64,000 bases of DNA, taken from positions 16,214,501-16,278,500 of the forward strand of contig NC_071336.1 in NCBI RefSeq assembly GCF_027744825.2. The letters run 5' to 3'. This document shows positions 51,201 to 63,292 of this stretch, in pieces. The stretch's first letter is position 1. Each line of letters opens with the position of its first letter. The DNA is from Synchiropus splendidus. Taxonomy: Eukaryota; Chordata; Actinopteri; Syngnathiformes; Callionymidae. The translations under genes and the position numbers were made by a program. A model generated the notes under the pieces. The model did no database searches and had not been told where the DNA came from. It saw nothing but the letters and a program-made list of their open reading frames with translations.

Positions 51201-54124
51201 GAGCTGCTATTGAATAAAAAAAAAAAAAAAAAGCCGAGTCAAGCAGGTCGTAAGTCAGATGTTACTTGTAGTCTCCAGATCAGGACATGGAACCTTTGTT
51301 CAGTTAACAGAAGAATCCGGTACAGGTGTACCACTGAAGGAGTATCATGAGGTCTTGACTTTTTCAATAGTTTAATCGTCTATTCGTTTTAGGTCGTGCC
51401 TTACCAAACCTGGCAACCTCACTGTCATCCATGTCCAGATCAAGACCCCTGCTTCATGTTGAGAAACTGTTAAGAAAAACTGACCAATTAAAATAAAATT
51501 GTGAGAAAATTCTCAGTTTTGCATATTTGCTTCAGAGGCTGGTGTATTTACCGTGTATCTCGGAGTAGAATCTCTCAGTTCAGAAGTGCCGTCGCACTTC
51601 TGTGTAATTGGAGCACTTTCTTTTGGACCGACAGCGAGGATGCAGTGGTCAGTTTTTAGTGTGAACAATGTCTAAATATAATCAGCAGGTCAACAAGTTT
51701 CTTTGGGCAATAAACATATTTCACGATATATACAGAACACCCTCAGTGGGTGTCCCTCACAAGGACACGTGTGTCCTGCTGACTGTAGAATCTGGGCCAG
51801 CACGACGTACACTATGACTAGTGTTGCATAAAAGATAAGCACGCAGACGGGACACGACCCCTTCGGAGTGAGGCTCCGGGCACAGCATGTGTGTGGACTT
51901 AGTCCTGTTTGTGCCTTGTTAACCTTGTTAATGCCGTGGGCTTGAGGCAGACAAAGCTCCAGTCAGTTGTCTCGCTGTGCAACTGGGACTGCAGGTATCG
52001 AACAAATTGTAGGATGAAACTGGTGGCAGACATAGGTGTTTGGTGCCATGACTTATCAGCGTGATTCTCACAGTGAGGATTCTCTCGTCAGCTCCATGTG
52101 TAGTCAGTTGTGTTCATTTGCGTAATGTGGCTGTGTAAATATGCCGATGTCTTTTTCACACATTGGTAACTGATCTCCCAGGAAATAAACACTTGGTCTA
52201 AACAAGCCACAAATGTCTAAAATAGATGTGGCGTAGAGCCAGTTACACATTCGACTCCTAAGTGTCCTAAATGATTTCTGGATCAAGTCATTGATACTTT
52301 TTTTAAATTGTGTTGCAATATGTTTATTTTCTTGTTGTTTTATATACAGTGTTTTTAGCTGCATCCACTTTGCAACATTATATGGCAACATTATAGGGCA
52401 CTGAACCGAGCGTCAAACTGAAGGTCTGCATTAGCTAGAATTGCCTATGGTTGGCTTGAAATAAAATTATATACATCAGCGGAAAATTAGATTCAACGCA
52501 AAGTAGATTAAATCCTCGACCCGCCTCAAAACAGCCTCCTGCCGCTGGAGATGTCTGCTTCAGCACCGCACAATGAGTGGACCTCATGAATAGCAGCAGC
52601 TAAGTGAAAATAACTGGCGGATCTTAATGGTGTGAGGCAGAAGATAAGTGGGGTGTGATTGAGTTTGACACACTGTTCATATTGTGTTTGTGTGTGTGTC
52701 CCGTGGTGTGAAGTTCAACGTGGATCCAATTGAATTTGGCCGTCCTTATGTTCATCCTAGACATTTGCAACGCGATGGCACCAATTAAACTCACCTGACG
52801 ATGAGTGGCTAATGTTGCTTGATAATTGACTGCATGAAGATGAAACCCCGACTGGAGGGATGCGTGAGTCACAGAGAGAGTTGCCTCAGATGTCCCCCTC
52901 TGCAAGCTTCATCAATGAGACTGACGAGTCTGTAACTCGATAATTGCGGATCTACATGCTCAGGTGGATCAACTGGAGCCATATTTGTGCTTGCTGTTTG
53001 TTCGCTGGCTCAATTGTGTTTTTCCAAAAGGCCATGTGTCCGTTTGATTTCTTTGTGTGGTCTGCTCAGGGAGTCAGCCGACCTCACATAGCAACAGCGC
53101 TCCTGTGTTTGGGTGTTGTGCGGCAGGTTCAAGGCTGCAATGCGATTGACCTCACCATTGTGTTCATGGGAAGGATTTTCTTTTCCACACACATCTGAAG
53201 CTCAGAGACGGCCATGATGTCATCGGAGCGCACCACAGCAGCAGGGCTCTTGCTACATTGGCCCTAGACTGTTTAATGAGAAGCATCTGAGGTCTGGTGC
53301 GGTAACCAAAGTTGACGAAAAGCACACGTGAACACAGCATTTCTGAGACAACTGTGATCGAGACACAGAGTCAGTCAGCCGTCCAGATCTACTAGTATTG
53401 AGCTGTAAATGTTCGACTCATTGTTTGCCGAGCTTCACCTCAATCTCAGCTGGAGACTGTGGAGCAGGACGAGCTTTACAGCAGCATCTGGAATTTCTGT
53501 GGGTGTCGTGTCACCACCACGTTTTTTTCTTTGTGGTTTTCATTGACGCTGAGAAAACAGGTGCTAAAGAGAAGATTGCAACTTCTCACGAGTTTTAAAA
53601 GTGAAGGTTGACACTGTGATGATAAGCAAGTGTCACGTGACTGGCGTGATGATGCATTTCAGGAACACGCTGTGCCTGGACGTCCAATTCTAATCTCACC
53701 TCTGAAGAAAGTGAGCAGCGTCTATCTGCATTGTCTCTGTATCGGTGCATATTTTATAAATGGACAAAAGTTATTATGCTTAGCAAGATCTTTTTTTGTC
53801 TTATTTGGGGTATTTTTGTATTTGCATACATAGTATTCCATGCTATAGTCATGTTCCCACATTAGAAAACTATTATAATGTTCATAATAATTGAGCGCGC
53901 TCTTGGACTGGCAACCTGTCCAGGGTGTCCCCCAAGGTTCCAGCGGCCCTTAGACACCAGGACAGGGAGTCGACGGCTTGTGTCTCTCTGGTGATAAACT
54001 GATCAGGTACAGTTATGCTGGTGTATACAGATAATTAAGAAGGTGGAGGAGTGTTAACATCTTTTTCCCAGCTGATATTGAAGTAAAGGAGCAAAGCATC
54101 TCCTCCAATGAGGAAGGGCAGTAG
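29910..54124 (+). CDS. irs1-like: Insulin receptor substrate (IRS1/IRS3-type) adaptor, complete, 4 coding exons
   Basis: Docking protein phosphorylated by insulin and IGF1 receptors; it recruits PI3-kinase, GRB2 and SHP2 at the membrane. Exons: 29910-30258, 44692-44993, 45065-48182 and probably 54072-54124. They join in phase to about 1,273 residues, near human IRS1 length. The ATG has a favourable context and an in-frame TAG at 29883-29885. PH spans about residues 13-116, PTB about 138-245. YXXM sites are at Y471, Y558, Y623, Y656, Y680, Y716, Y964 and Y1040. SHP2-type sites are NYIDL (Y1184) and TYASI (Y1234). The usual GRB2 site reads YVSI (Y898) rather than YVNI. PH and PTB read closest to IRS1, but the AGFG2 neighbour points to IRS3. 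The last exon is the weakest part. Confidence 0.9.
30259..44691. other. IRS intron 1, 14.4 kb, no recognised gene
   Basis: Separates the PH exon from the PTB exon. A GT microsatellite is at 37,858-37,877. A stretch near 31,700-31,760 (GGGTATCGATCAAAAACC, TTCGATACCG) looks like a decayed dispersed repeat with ATCGATAC motifs like those of the element at 3,225-3,980. Open frames at 37,052-37,336 and 38,261-38,545 lack exon borders or family resemblance. Regulatory elements are likely in an intron this long but cannot be located by eye. Confidence 0.7.
37858..37877. repeat. GT microsatellite in IRS intron 1
   Basis: About ten uninterrupted TG repeats. Confidence 0.9.
44692..44993 (+). CDS. irs1-like: IRS exon 2: PTB domain, first part
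   Basis: Encodes a short glycine-rich linker and most of the PTB domain, which binds the juxtamembrane NPXY of the insulin receptor. Motifs: PGPAFKEVWQV, KGLGQAKNLVGIYRLCL, VVLQLMNVRRCGHSENFFF and VGRSAVTGPGEFWMQ, nearly identical to IRS1. The acceptor is CTCATAG at 44691; the donor GTACGC starts at 44994. The following intron is only 71 bp. Reading through it gives VRLYN and a stop, which would remove the rest of PTB and the whole tail. Confidence 0.93.
45065..48182 (+). CDS. irs1-like: IRS exon 3: end of PTB and phosphotyrosine tail
   Basis: Starts VDDSVVAQNMHETLLEAM, the last PTB helix, then a serine-rich, probably disordered tail to about residue 1256. It holds all YXXM, GRB2-type and SHP2-type tyrosines and the conserved blocks RSKSQS, NPISVP, SGSPSDYGSSDEYGSSPGD, YSYYSLPRSYK, EPKSPGEYVSIEF and AKVIRADLQGRRRHCSETF. 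The open frame continues to a stop at 48,215-48,217, adding GKQTIEAIPSL. However, ACA G followed by GTAAGC at 48,183 is a strong donor placed where the conserved IRS sequence ends, so splicing to a later exon is preferred. Confidence 0.93.
51028..51270. mobile_element. Short MITE with 24-bp terminal inverted repeats, Tc1/mariner-like
   Basis: Positions 51028-51051 and 51247-51270 are exact reverse complements (core CAAGTAACATCTGACTT). The outermost TA on each side fits the TA target duplication of Tc1/mariner elements, leaving an element of about 239 bp. The interior has a poly-A run at about 51,218-51,232 and no coding capacity. Confidence 0.85.
53893..53960 (+). repeat. Fish LINE-like 3' tail fragment
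   Basis: TGGACTGGCAACCTGTCCAG then GGTGTCCCCC is close, from memory, to the tail shared by many fish non-LTR elements (TGGACTGGCGACCTGTCCAG). It lies about 110 bases before the proposed last IRS exon. Confidence 0.5.
54072..54124 (+). CDS. irs1-like: Proposed last coding exon of the IRS gene
   Basis: The acceptor CATCTTTTTCCCAG ends at 54071. Joined to the leftover G of exon 3 it reads ADIEVKEQSISSNEEGQ and then TAG. This places EVKE just after ...SKEGT, resembling the IRS2 C-terminus KEATIVKE, where I recall an intron splitting the final codons. The phase fits and the polypyrimidine tract is good. Only 17 residues support it, so a different terminal exon or read-through remains possible. 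Confidence 0.55.
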
Positions 54125-54493
54125 GGGCTATGCTGCGAGCAAAGCAGCAGAAAAACCCCACAGCGGCTGGTCTGCGTGTGAGCAATCATGTTTCATTTCA
54201 CTGTGCTAAAAATAGACTCTCTTAATCTATATTTTAGGTTTGAAGACAAAGAGAAAGCTCAACTCACTCTTCCACAGTCTTGTTTTCCATCGTCGAGTCT
54301 TAAATATTAAATTTAAGGGTCACACAGTTGAGTAATTTGTAAATAACGGATACAAAAGAAAACACTTGTTAAAAGAGTCTGAGTTCATTAATCGTAAAGA
54401 TGAAACACATACCAGAGGAAGATGAATGAGTCTTTGAAAACACAACTGCATAGGAAATTCATTTTTTATTCACACCAGGCAAGAAACTCTCCC

Positions 54494-54524
<31 letters not shown>
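54494..54524. repeat. Compound (TG)n(GA)n microsatellite
   Basis: TG repeats run directly into GA repeats, in the predicted IRS 3' UTR. Confidence 0.9.
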
Positions 54525-55458
54525 TAACTTGTTGCCTCCTTGCTGATCCATAAGGAATGACAGGACACTTGAACTAAGCTCTGTCAACATTTGTCTCAGC
54601 GGGAAGCATCTGAAAGCGTATTGTGCGTGTGTGACCTAGTTCTTTGTGTTTACTTTCAAACTATCCATATTTGCTGCACTGCGACAGCTTTCAGACGGGC
54701 TATTTAGCATCGACTGTTGAGGACGGACAGTGTTGACTCTGGTCATGCTGAAGTGGCGCTGAGAAACGATGCCTCTGGAGTGGAGAGGTAGTGTGGCTGT
54801 TGGGGAGTAAAGGCCGAGTGGAAATGAATCACTGAGGGTGCAAGAGTGAGCCAATTGAATCTGGACGAGGATGTGAAGTAAATTTGCAGAGTACAGATTA
54901 TTATAACTGCTTCAGCCATTCCAGTGATTTCATGTTATTATATTTGTGAATTCAGTGTGAGAAAATGACAGCATTGTTCTCCAAATGTACTTGACAGGCT
55001 CATTGTGCACATGAGCCGCTGTCTTTAAGTACATCAAGTTAGATGAACCCCTTTACTACTGCAAATATACACAGGTCACTAAGGTTTGGAATGGTTTAAG
55101 AATGCCCAATGAGTAAGTGATTCTGTCCCATTTTTGTTTGACAAAATGGATTTTTTCAACGTCATGACTTTTATATCAGAAGATGAAACTAAACTTTTTC
55201 CAAACTACGCAATAACAAACTTCCACTCCTGGATTTTCAATATGTTCTTTTCTCCCCATTTTTATGTACAATGTCCAAGTGGATGTCTTTTAGCTGGTGA
55301 TTTAGGACTAAACAGCCTGGGGTTCTTGTCTCATCCCCTACCATAATGGCATTTATATGGGTGGCCCAGTTCTCTGCTTTCAGAGGCTGTTTGGATTTTC
55401 TGGATGGGGTTAGTGTTGAGGTTGAATGTTTTATCATGGTGGCACAAAGATGGTTATC

Positions 55459-55464
55459 AATAAA
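55459..55464 (+). terminator. Candidate polyadenylation signal of the IRS gene
   Basis: AATAAA in ATCAATAAAGCC, followed within about 20-40 bases by T/GT-rich sequence (TTTGTGTTTAAAG, TTTTTTTGT), the usual downstream element. It would give a 3' UTR of about 1.3 kb. Another AATAAA at 58,668 is less likely. Confidence 0.4.
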
Positions 55465-58400
55465 GCCTGAATCAATTTGTGTTTAAAGACTTTTTTTGTA
55501 CTGCTTCATTTACTTACCCAGCGGTGACACCGTTTACACCCGACAGTAGTGAGACAGCAACAACTACAATGCAAGGTGGTGTTAATTCTGCAGTTAAAAT
55601 CTTTCATGTTTTAGTCACATGATTCCCTTCTGTTATAGTCTTTACTGAATAAGACACAAATGCAGTTGGTCTTTACACTTCAGAAAATGATGACCTGCCG
55701 GAGGTGGGTCCTGTTAACTAGCCGCGCACCTGATGTAGTTTTAAACCTATAGTGTTTCAGACACATTTGCTGTTTGCAGTTTGATATCCTCTCGTAAAGG
55801 GTTCAAACTTGATTGGTTATTTGTTCCTTTGTATGTTTACCTGCCACTTAACGTAACATTCTTTGTTGTCAACGTTAAGTGAACTTTTCCCACTTGAGTG
55901 AGGCCCAGCCACAGGGTGAGATTCATCAACTGTTTATCAACCTTTGTATGTATTTATCGTCTATCAATTTATCAACTTAGCCATTTCTAAAGCCTCAACT
56001 TTGCCTCTACTTCAGAATCTCCACTGATTGTGTAATAGCAACCACGTCATTGAACGTGTGATGTACCTCTGTGATCTACTGACTTTGAGGTCTTCCTGTT
56101 GGTCTTCTCTGGACGAGGCATAAGTAGTTTCGGCTTTGTTAAGTGCATCATTGCTCACCTCTCTGTATGGATTTCCAAGGTGTGTCAAGCAGGGAAGAGA
56201 CCGCGATAGAAACGTGGCTAGGTTGAGAACCTATGGCATCATGCTGGCTTAAAAAGATCTCCCTGATCCCTCAGCTCCAGCGAGCTGACATTGCTGGACA
56301 GAGCTCCCTTTTAGAAACAGTAAGCCCTGCGGAGCAGTAATGGGTATTTTGATAGATTTTTGAGTGCAGCTTTTGTTTGTTTACATCAAATGTGGCATTT
56401 CTGAAAGCTTACATGCTGAAGCCCCCCTACGGTAAATCGATGCCTACTGCCAACACAAGCATGAGATTCCAAACTCTTGACCTAATATTGAAGGAAAAGA
56501 AGAAAAAAAAATATTTGATGGTGATATCAGGTTTGTTTTATTTTGGTTTGCTCTCAAATTGCCTTCTCCTTTCACTGCATCTCTTCCCTTCTGTAGTGTC
56601 TTGTGTGATGCTCTAAAGAACAGGCAGAACTCTGCTTGATGTTCTTATTTAAACAGCTGAGGCGTCCAGCATCTATAGTATGTAATGGCAATAGTAGTTA
56701 TGTAATGAAGTGCCCCCAAACTGGTGGAACTGCTGTGTTCCTGGTGTCACTACGAATCTTTGGCATCTATCTGTGTGGTGGGCTTATCAAATGGATATTA
56801 AGGCTTGCTGCAGGGAGTGTTATCTAATCTTGATAATTGTGTCACCGAGAGTTTAGAGCGGAAGGAAGGCGAATGTTGCATTAGTGCACAGCTCTGTTGG
56901 TCAAATGTGTTGCGTTTGAAGGAAGTCAGTGTCATGCGCTTTCTGGGCTGAGAACACTTCATTCAATTTGCCTGATGTCTGACTTTTCCCTCCCTCCCCC
57001 TCTTCCTCTCAGCACATTATCATCTCCAGAGCTTTGCTTTCAGTCTTCCCAAGACCTTGACTGTCCTCTCCCTGACGTCATTAAACGGGCCCTGATTGTT
57101 GTGGACCTGCTTGGGGAGGCGAAAACAAATGTACCCAGTTGGCAACTGGACTGTCTTCATTCTTGTTCCCGTCACATGAAGCCCGCGAAGGTCAGATGAG
57201 CTGATAGGACAAGGAGGTGTGTGAACAGTGGGTGTGTATTCGCAGTATTCCAATAATTCCACACACCCAGAGGGGACCTGATCTCATGGAGACACTGTTG
57301 TGTCCTCCGTCTTATCACGCATTCTCACTTGACAAAGTCACCCTTTGTGTTTTCAGTACAAAAATACTTTAATGCTGAGTTTGTGTTTAAAAACTTTAAA
57401 AACAAAGCATGGTTAAGATTTTGTACATGTATTGTGTTATTTAAACAACTAAACAAGATCACAAGTTAGTAATAAAATAACACAAAAATTCTTGTAATAA
57501 ATTATTACCATAAACCAGGCTCACAATTTTGTCTGGCAGCTCAGCGGAGCGATTTGTGATACTTTATTCTGGAAAAACATAGCTCAAACGGAACTTACTA
57601 TTCCCTGTGTGAGTGTGTTGCTTCGTTCAGTTGGGAATATGAAAACTTACTTGAGGCAGTTTTTTTTTTCATCCAAATAGCGTAGAGTACTGCTTCTTTT
57701 TTGGCATTAATGTACTTTTGATGACCTAATTAGTAAAAGTAGTTCAGCTGATTTACTCACTTTGTTGAGGTCAAGCCAGGTGCCGCTGTGAATCCTAAAT
57801 TACAAGTCTTTCTTTGGACAAGTGAGATAGATATGAGTCAGAAGAACAAGAACTGAAGTTATTGCAAAATAATAAGTAGGTTCCACCGATACGTGCACGG
57901 CATTGTGTGCATCCCGCCTCGACAATACTGGAAAGGAGTCATATCATACGGCTTTGAATATAAAGCTCCAAAAGCATTTTTGCACACAGCAAATCCTACT
58001 TTGTCTAAATGGTCTGGTTAAAGTTAATCAGCTTGCTCAAGAGCTCCTCGACAGGAGCTTAAGCGCAATCCCTTTCACTTTTCTTGTGTTTTTCTTCTGT
58101 GGTGCTGCCTGGCCAAGCGGATGGTAATTAGGTAGTAAAACCACAGCTAATAGCTCAGTACTCTGGTCATGATTTTCCCTCTTTGATTGACTCGTGGGGC
58201 CTGATTCACATGCATATGGGACTCACACATACAAGGAGACGACAGCAGGGGGAAGAATTGCGCTGGCAGCTCGGTCAGTCAAAGTGGCGCCTCCGGACAG
58301 AATAATGTGCATTTGTGCTGGGAGGACTTTCGGCGTTGAACCCTCGCTGGAAGTGGCGGCGGAGCCCCTGGGTACACTCCACCTGTGCGTGCTTCATATC

Positions 58401-60274
58401 AAACACTCTGGTGTGTTGTTGGACTGTGAAATAAATGGCTATGTCTGTGACTCACTTTGTGGGCGAATACAGCCATGTAAGTCTGGGCTGCCTGGACGCG
58501 CTCACACATCTCTTTTCACATTCTGTCATGAACAAAGGCCTTCTGCCCTGCCGCGCCTCTCTTCTACGTACTTTTCTTCCCTACTTTTCCTGTCTTTTCT
58601 CTGCATTTCATTGTAGCCCCAGTGGAGTGTTTTTTTTTTCACTTTAACCTTTCTTCCATCTTACTGGAATAAAGCAAGTATGTGGTGTTTTAAGACGTGC
58701 ATGGACAGTTATTTGTTGACTTGGCATCCAAGGTAAAAATACTCTGAGGTTAGCGCGATCATAGACAAATGTTTGGCTCACATGTCTTTTGGCTGCAGAT
58801 CAGCTCCTCTTGTCACCACCACGATGGGAATCCAAGGTACTTCTCTGTTTTTAGCTCGGCCTTCATTATTCATGTGCTTCTGCGGACATGTCTCCGTTTG
58901 AATGTTTGATTTGTCGCACTGTCAACTCGCATGCATGTGCTCAAAGTCACGTTGGAGAGGAGCCCAGACACTGGACGTATAGGACCACAGGGAGACCAGA
59001 ATAGTACTATAAAACATTGATGCTATTTTCCAGCTCTGCTTAGGCAGATGACTCTTCTTCTCAGTGGATTAGAGGCCGTGGGCATCACGGTTTTCCCAAC
59101 CAAGGAGGCTAAACAGCCGATTATCTTAACTCTTATTGGAGAAGCCTTATGTCTGTGGTGTGTTAAGAGTGAATTTGTCCTGATAATCCGCCCAGAAAAG
59201 GGTCAGTGCTGATAATCGTAAATGTTTAACGTGTTGAATAATCAGTACGAAATATCTTCTTGCGTGGAAAGAGACGTTCACTCCCGACCTGGACTGTGAC
59301 GTGGAAGTTTAGCCAATCAAGAAGCGGTCTGACAGAAAAAGATGGAGGCAAAGGCTGAAGTTTTTAGTGTCACTCCATTCTGCAGCCGCCCTCACCTGGT
59401 CCGTTTGTAAAAAAAAAGTTCCAAGAGCAGAGGATGTGTCGATGGCATTTTCTTCCGTTAAAAATACTGATAAAACTATCATCGGCCTTTGTTGTGCCTT
59501 CGGCTTTGTTGTATCTCGTGTGATCACACAAGATTCCTGGCTAAGAACGTCGGCTTCTCAATCTGTGTGTGTGGTGTGCTGCGTTGGGATTATTGGGGGA
59601 CTACACATCATCAACAGCAGACTTACTTTGCAATACTTTGCAGTATTGATCGGCAGGATTGAGGGTCTGTCGCTTTCTGGGTGCTGTAGATGGAGGTCAT
59701 CATGAAGACATGATGTGGCCCTTGGATTGTTCTTTGATCATAAGAAGCTTGTATGGATGTTGGAGATGAAGACGGTCCCTCTCCAGGACCATAGGGCAGA
59801 ATAAACAGGACATTACTCGATAGCAAAGCACTTTCCCCCATCCAATCATGTGCCCTCGGCTCTGAAAGAATAAGATGAATGATTTAACAGGCTTGTATAG
59901 TTCTCCTTGTTGCTAGTGTCTCCAAGATGTTGAACAAGCTGCGCAGTCATCAGTGAAATAAAGCAAGTCGAAGTGGCATCTTACAAGAACAGAAACTCAT
60001 GGCCATCCTGTTGAAGTTCAGGTGATCTGGCAGGGGAACTTCTCCTGGTCCTTGCTATTATGTACAGTCTTATTGGCTGTGAGAAATAATGAGTTGTGCT
60101 GTTTATTGTGACATTTCTGAAAGCTGAAATTGAAATCAAGATGGCTGCTTCTCAATACCATTGTTGATATGAGGCACCGCAGATGTGCACTGTATATTCA
60201 CGTGCACAAATAATATGTCATTGCCAGCCTGATGCAAGGATATAACCTGATGATTAACCACTGTAATTTGTAGA

Positions 60275-60310
60275 CTGTAGGAGGAAATCTGAGTACCTTG
60301 AGGAAACCCT
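60275..60310. repeat. Second non-LTR retroelement-like fragment
   Basis: CTGTAGGAGGAAATCTGAGT followed by ACCTTGAGGAAACCC is a decayed version of the GGAGGAAACCGGAGTACCC segment also present at 18,342-18,392. Confidence 0.4.
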
Positions 60311-60954
60311 TTCTCACTGAAGTATTTGAATGTATTTGTCATATGGCAGTCAGTTGATACACCGTTAAGTTCAACAATTCATGGTCTTTTCATCTACTTT
60401 AAAGCTTGGGACTTAGTTTTGTGAAAACTAGTAAGTATTGTTGTAAACCATAGAATGTCAAAAACATTCACAGCTGGTTGAAATAACCAGTCCAGCACCA
60501 CCATCTTAAGGTGGATAACTGAAGTCGGTCATCACAGATGAGGCCTATGTTTCTATATGGCTTGGTCACATGTTAGTCCTGAGCAGACACCTCCTCTAAC
60601 CGTGTTTGTCTTCAGACTGTGCATCATTCACATCTCTGTCTGTGTCTATTTGTGTGTGTCTGCCTGTGTGTGTGTTTACTTGGCACCAGGCCAGCCTCTC
60701 CTACGAGCTTGAGCTTAGCTACAGAGTGCTGATTGTGCACTGTGGTATTGGATGTATGCCGGGCCCAGAGAACGTCGGGTGCTGCCTAAAAAGAGTGAAG
60801 CAACCACACACAGACACACACTAACCCATCGGGGTGAGCGAGTGCAGCAGAGGAGGAGCGGCTCCCGTTTCACACACACTCTCCTTATTTGTACTTCCGC
60901 GGACACCCTTGCTTGAAAAGCATTTCTTCCTCTGACTTTTAGAATCTGCTCTTC

Positions 60955-61025
60955 TAGGGGCGCTCACATCGGTCACCGATCATGATCGGCCGATTTCAGC
61001 CGATCACTACCTGGCATTGCCGATC
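60955..61025. repeat. Dispersed repeat rich in GATCGGCCGAT palindromes
   Basis: Starts near AGGGGCGCTCACATCGGTC and contains GATCATGATCGGCCGAT and CAGCCGATCAC. Similar palindromic sequence is, to my recollection, a dispersed hAT-like repeat end in fish. The partner end was not found. Confidence 0.45.
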
Positions 61026-63292
61026 ACAACAACTGGTCACATGCGACTTAATAACCGTTGCATCCTTGAGCTGTGGGAGCAGTAACCAAGATAAGCATGT
61101 AAACCAGAGACAGAGGTAGTGACTTGACACCAGCTCACTCCAGAGCAGTATTTATCAAATAGCATCACAAGAATGATTTTTGAGAGAGAGAGAGCACGTG
61201 ACCACGCTAAACGAAACAGTAACACACGCTCACTACTGCATCGGCGGTGTCGAGGGAATTTGTATTGTGATGTCAACACAGTGTCAGTTCCTGCTGCCCG
61301 TGTGCTTGGCATGATCTGTTGTGTGTCTGATTGTGTGTGTCTCATCTGATTCAGCAGTGCCACATCACTCAGCGGCTGCTGCTCTAACTGGGTTTGTCTG
61401 TAAAGAGCTTAGTGCCGGTGGGCGTCGGAGAGTGCTAAGCTGATTACCGTCTGCTAACCAGCCACCTCTCACATGGAGGCCCAGTGTACTGCTGTCTGTC
61501 TGGCTGGGCCGGGGTTTGTGTGTGTCTGTGTTTCCTGGTGTTCCGTCTGCCTCATCATGAGCCTGACCGCGCTCGGCTAATTCTGGAGTCGCTCGTCCAC
61601 AGTGGTCAGGTGTAGCGTTGGGGTCAGTGGATGGCGACGACAGGGTTGGGAGGCGGTCAAGACTCCCGCCAGGAGTCAAGTTATCCTCTGAAGAGATTTG
61701 AGTGCATTGTTTGATTGGGGCCAAATCTAGCCAGTTGAGACTGGACCGTGATTATTCCAATACTGGAGCTCAGTCGCGGGGTGATGGAGGGGGGCTGGTG
61801 TGAGGTACAGCTGGTCAAGAAAGCAGACATTTGACTGTGAGAGAGTTATCAAATGCTGATCAAACCGTGAAGAATGAGCCACTGAAACCAATGTGGCTGA
61901 GCAGGTCGTGCTCTTTACCTTTGCTCCAGTGATCCTGCGACAGGTGACGCACGTGTGTCCACTAGGTGGCATCGTCAAAACCTTGACTTTTTGGTATGAT
62001 CTTAAAATGTTCATTGGTTTGACATTTGATTTGATCTTTTTAGTCACAGGTTTATATGCACTGCATTTAAGGCATGTCAAACATCCTCCCTGTGGGGCCC
62101 TTTCAAGTGTTAAAGGAATGTAGTGAGTAACTGGACACTCTGTCTCGATGCTCGTTGACCACTATTGTGACGCGACGTGATTCCAGAAGCATCGCATGGC
62201 CTGACTTTAGCATGCTACATGTATCAACAGATGGAAAATGTGGGTGTTGCGTCACTCCTTCCACTGTGAACATGAATACATGAGCATTAGCTACCAGGAG
62301 CAGATGTGGAGACAGTCTAGCGCCCACTGCAAGAAATGAAGATGTGGCTTTCCTGCGCCACTCGGGATCGTCTGCAAAGTGCAAGTGGAGTTTGAAAGTG
62401 GTGTGTTTTGAATTAGACAATGATCCTGGGGCCAGTGGGGCCGTCGTTGCCTCAAAGCGATTGCTCAACTGAGGCTGCCAGAGGGGAAGCTATAGACGGA
62501 ACACACACACAGCTGCCTAACCAGGAGCCATCGACCGGGGTCACGGTGCTCTGCAGGCTGCCAGGCTGCAGCTTGTTGCCATTGGATTGACAGAAAAGCA
62601 AGAATCTGATTTCATCTCAGAGACGCACAGCTTTTCCCAACTGACACGCGTGGACAGATTTGATTTCCTTGCCACTGCTCCCTCTGATCCACCCAAACAC
62701 TTGACCATCTCTAGAGCTCCAGGCAGGTACAGAGGTGATCAACCATCAGCTATGTTCCCTCGCTGCTGCCATTAATGGTGCGAGAAGAGTCGTTAACCTT
62801 TACAGCGCTTCCCTACGCCTCAGCATGATACACACTGTTCCATGAGACGGTTAACAGCTTCCTGTTCTCAACCTGCTCAGCGAGGACGTGTCTGACGCAG
62901 ATGAGAACATCTTGTCTGTAACCAATGTGGCGTTAAGATGTGGCTGTGTGGCACGTTTGAAGAGATCACCCTGCATTTACACAGCAGCGAGACAACTCAC
63001 ACCTCATGAAAAACGCCGCTACATGGTGTTGGAAGCTGGCCTGTCAATTTCATGAGAAGAAACTGTAGCCATTTTACTTCAGTGCTCTTTACTTGCCAAG
63101 CTTATTGTATAGGTTACACTCTTGTGTCCGCCTTCAAATCATTTTTCCCCCAAACATCTTCCACTAGCAAAGATCACTGGGGTTCAGACTCCGACTCCAA
63201 CAGCGCCTGCTGCTGTGAACGTTTGACACTGACATCTGTGTGAGAGCGTTGCAGGTGATTACAATAAACATTACTTTACATCCACTGTATAC

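Larger units (their letters stand above)
48183..54071. other. IRS intron 3 with a mariner-like MITE
   Basis: A 5.9-kb intron, if the last exon is right. It carries the MITE at 51,028-51,270 and a retroelement tail at about 53,893-53,960. Nothing else was recognised. If exon 3 is not spliced, the start of this stretch is 3' UTR. Confidence 0.5.

Noticed and set aside
61365..61724. 119-codon minus-strand frame downstream of IRS
   Set aside because: No domain, no exon-like borders and no neighbouring exons in a compatible frame.
62103..62468. 121-codon minus-strand frame downstream of IRS
   Set aside because: No family match; it appears to lie in degenerate non-coding DNA.
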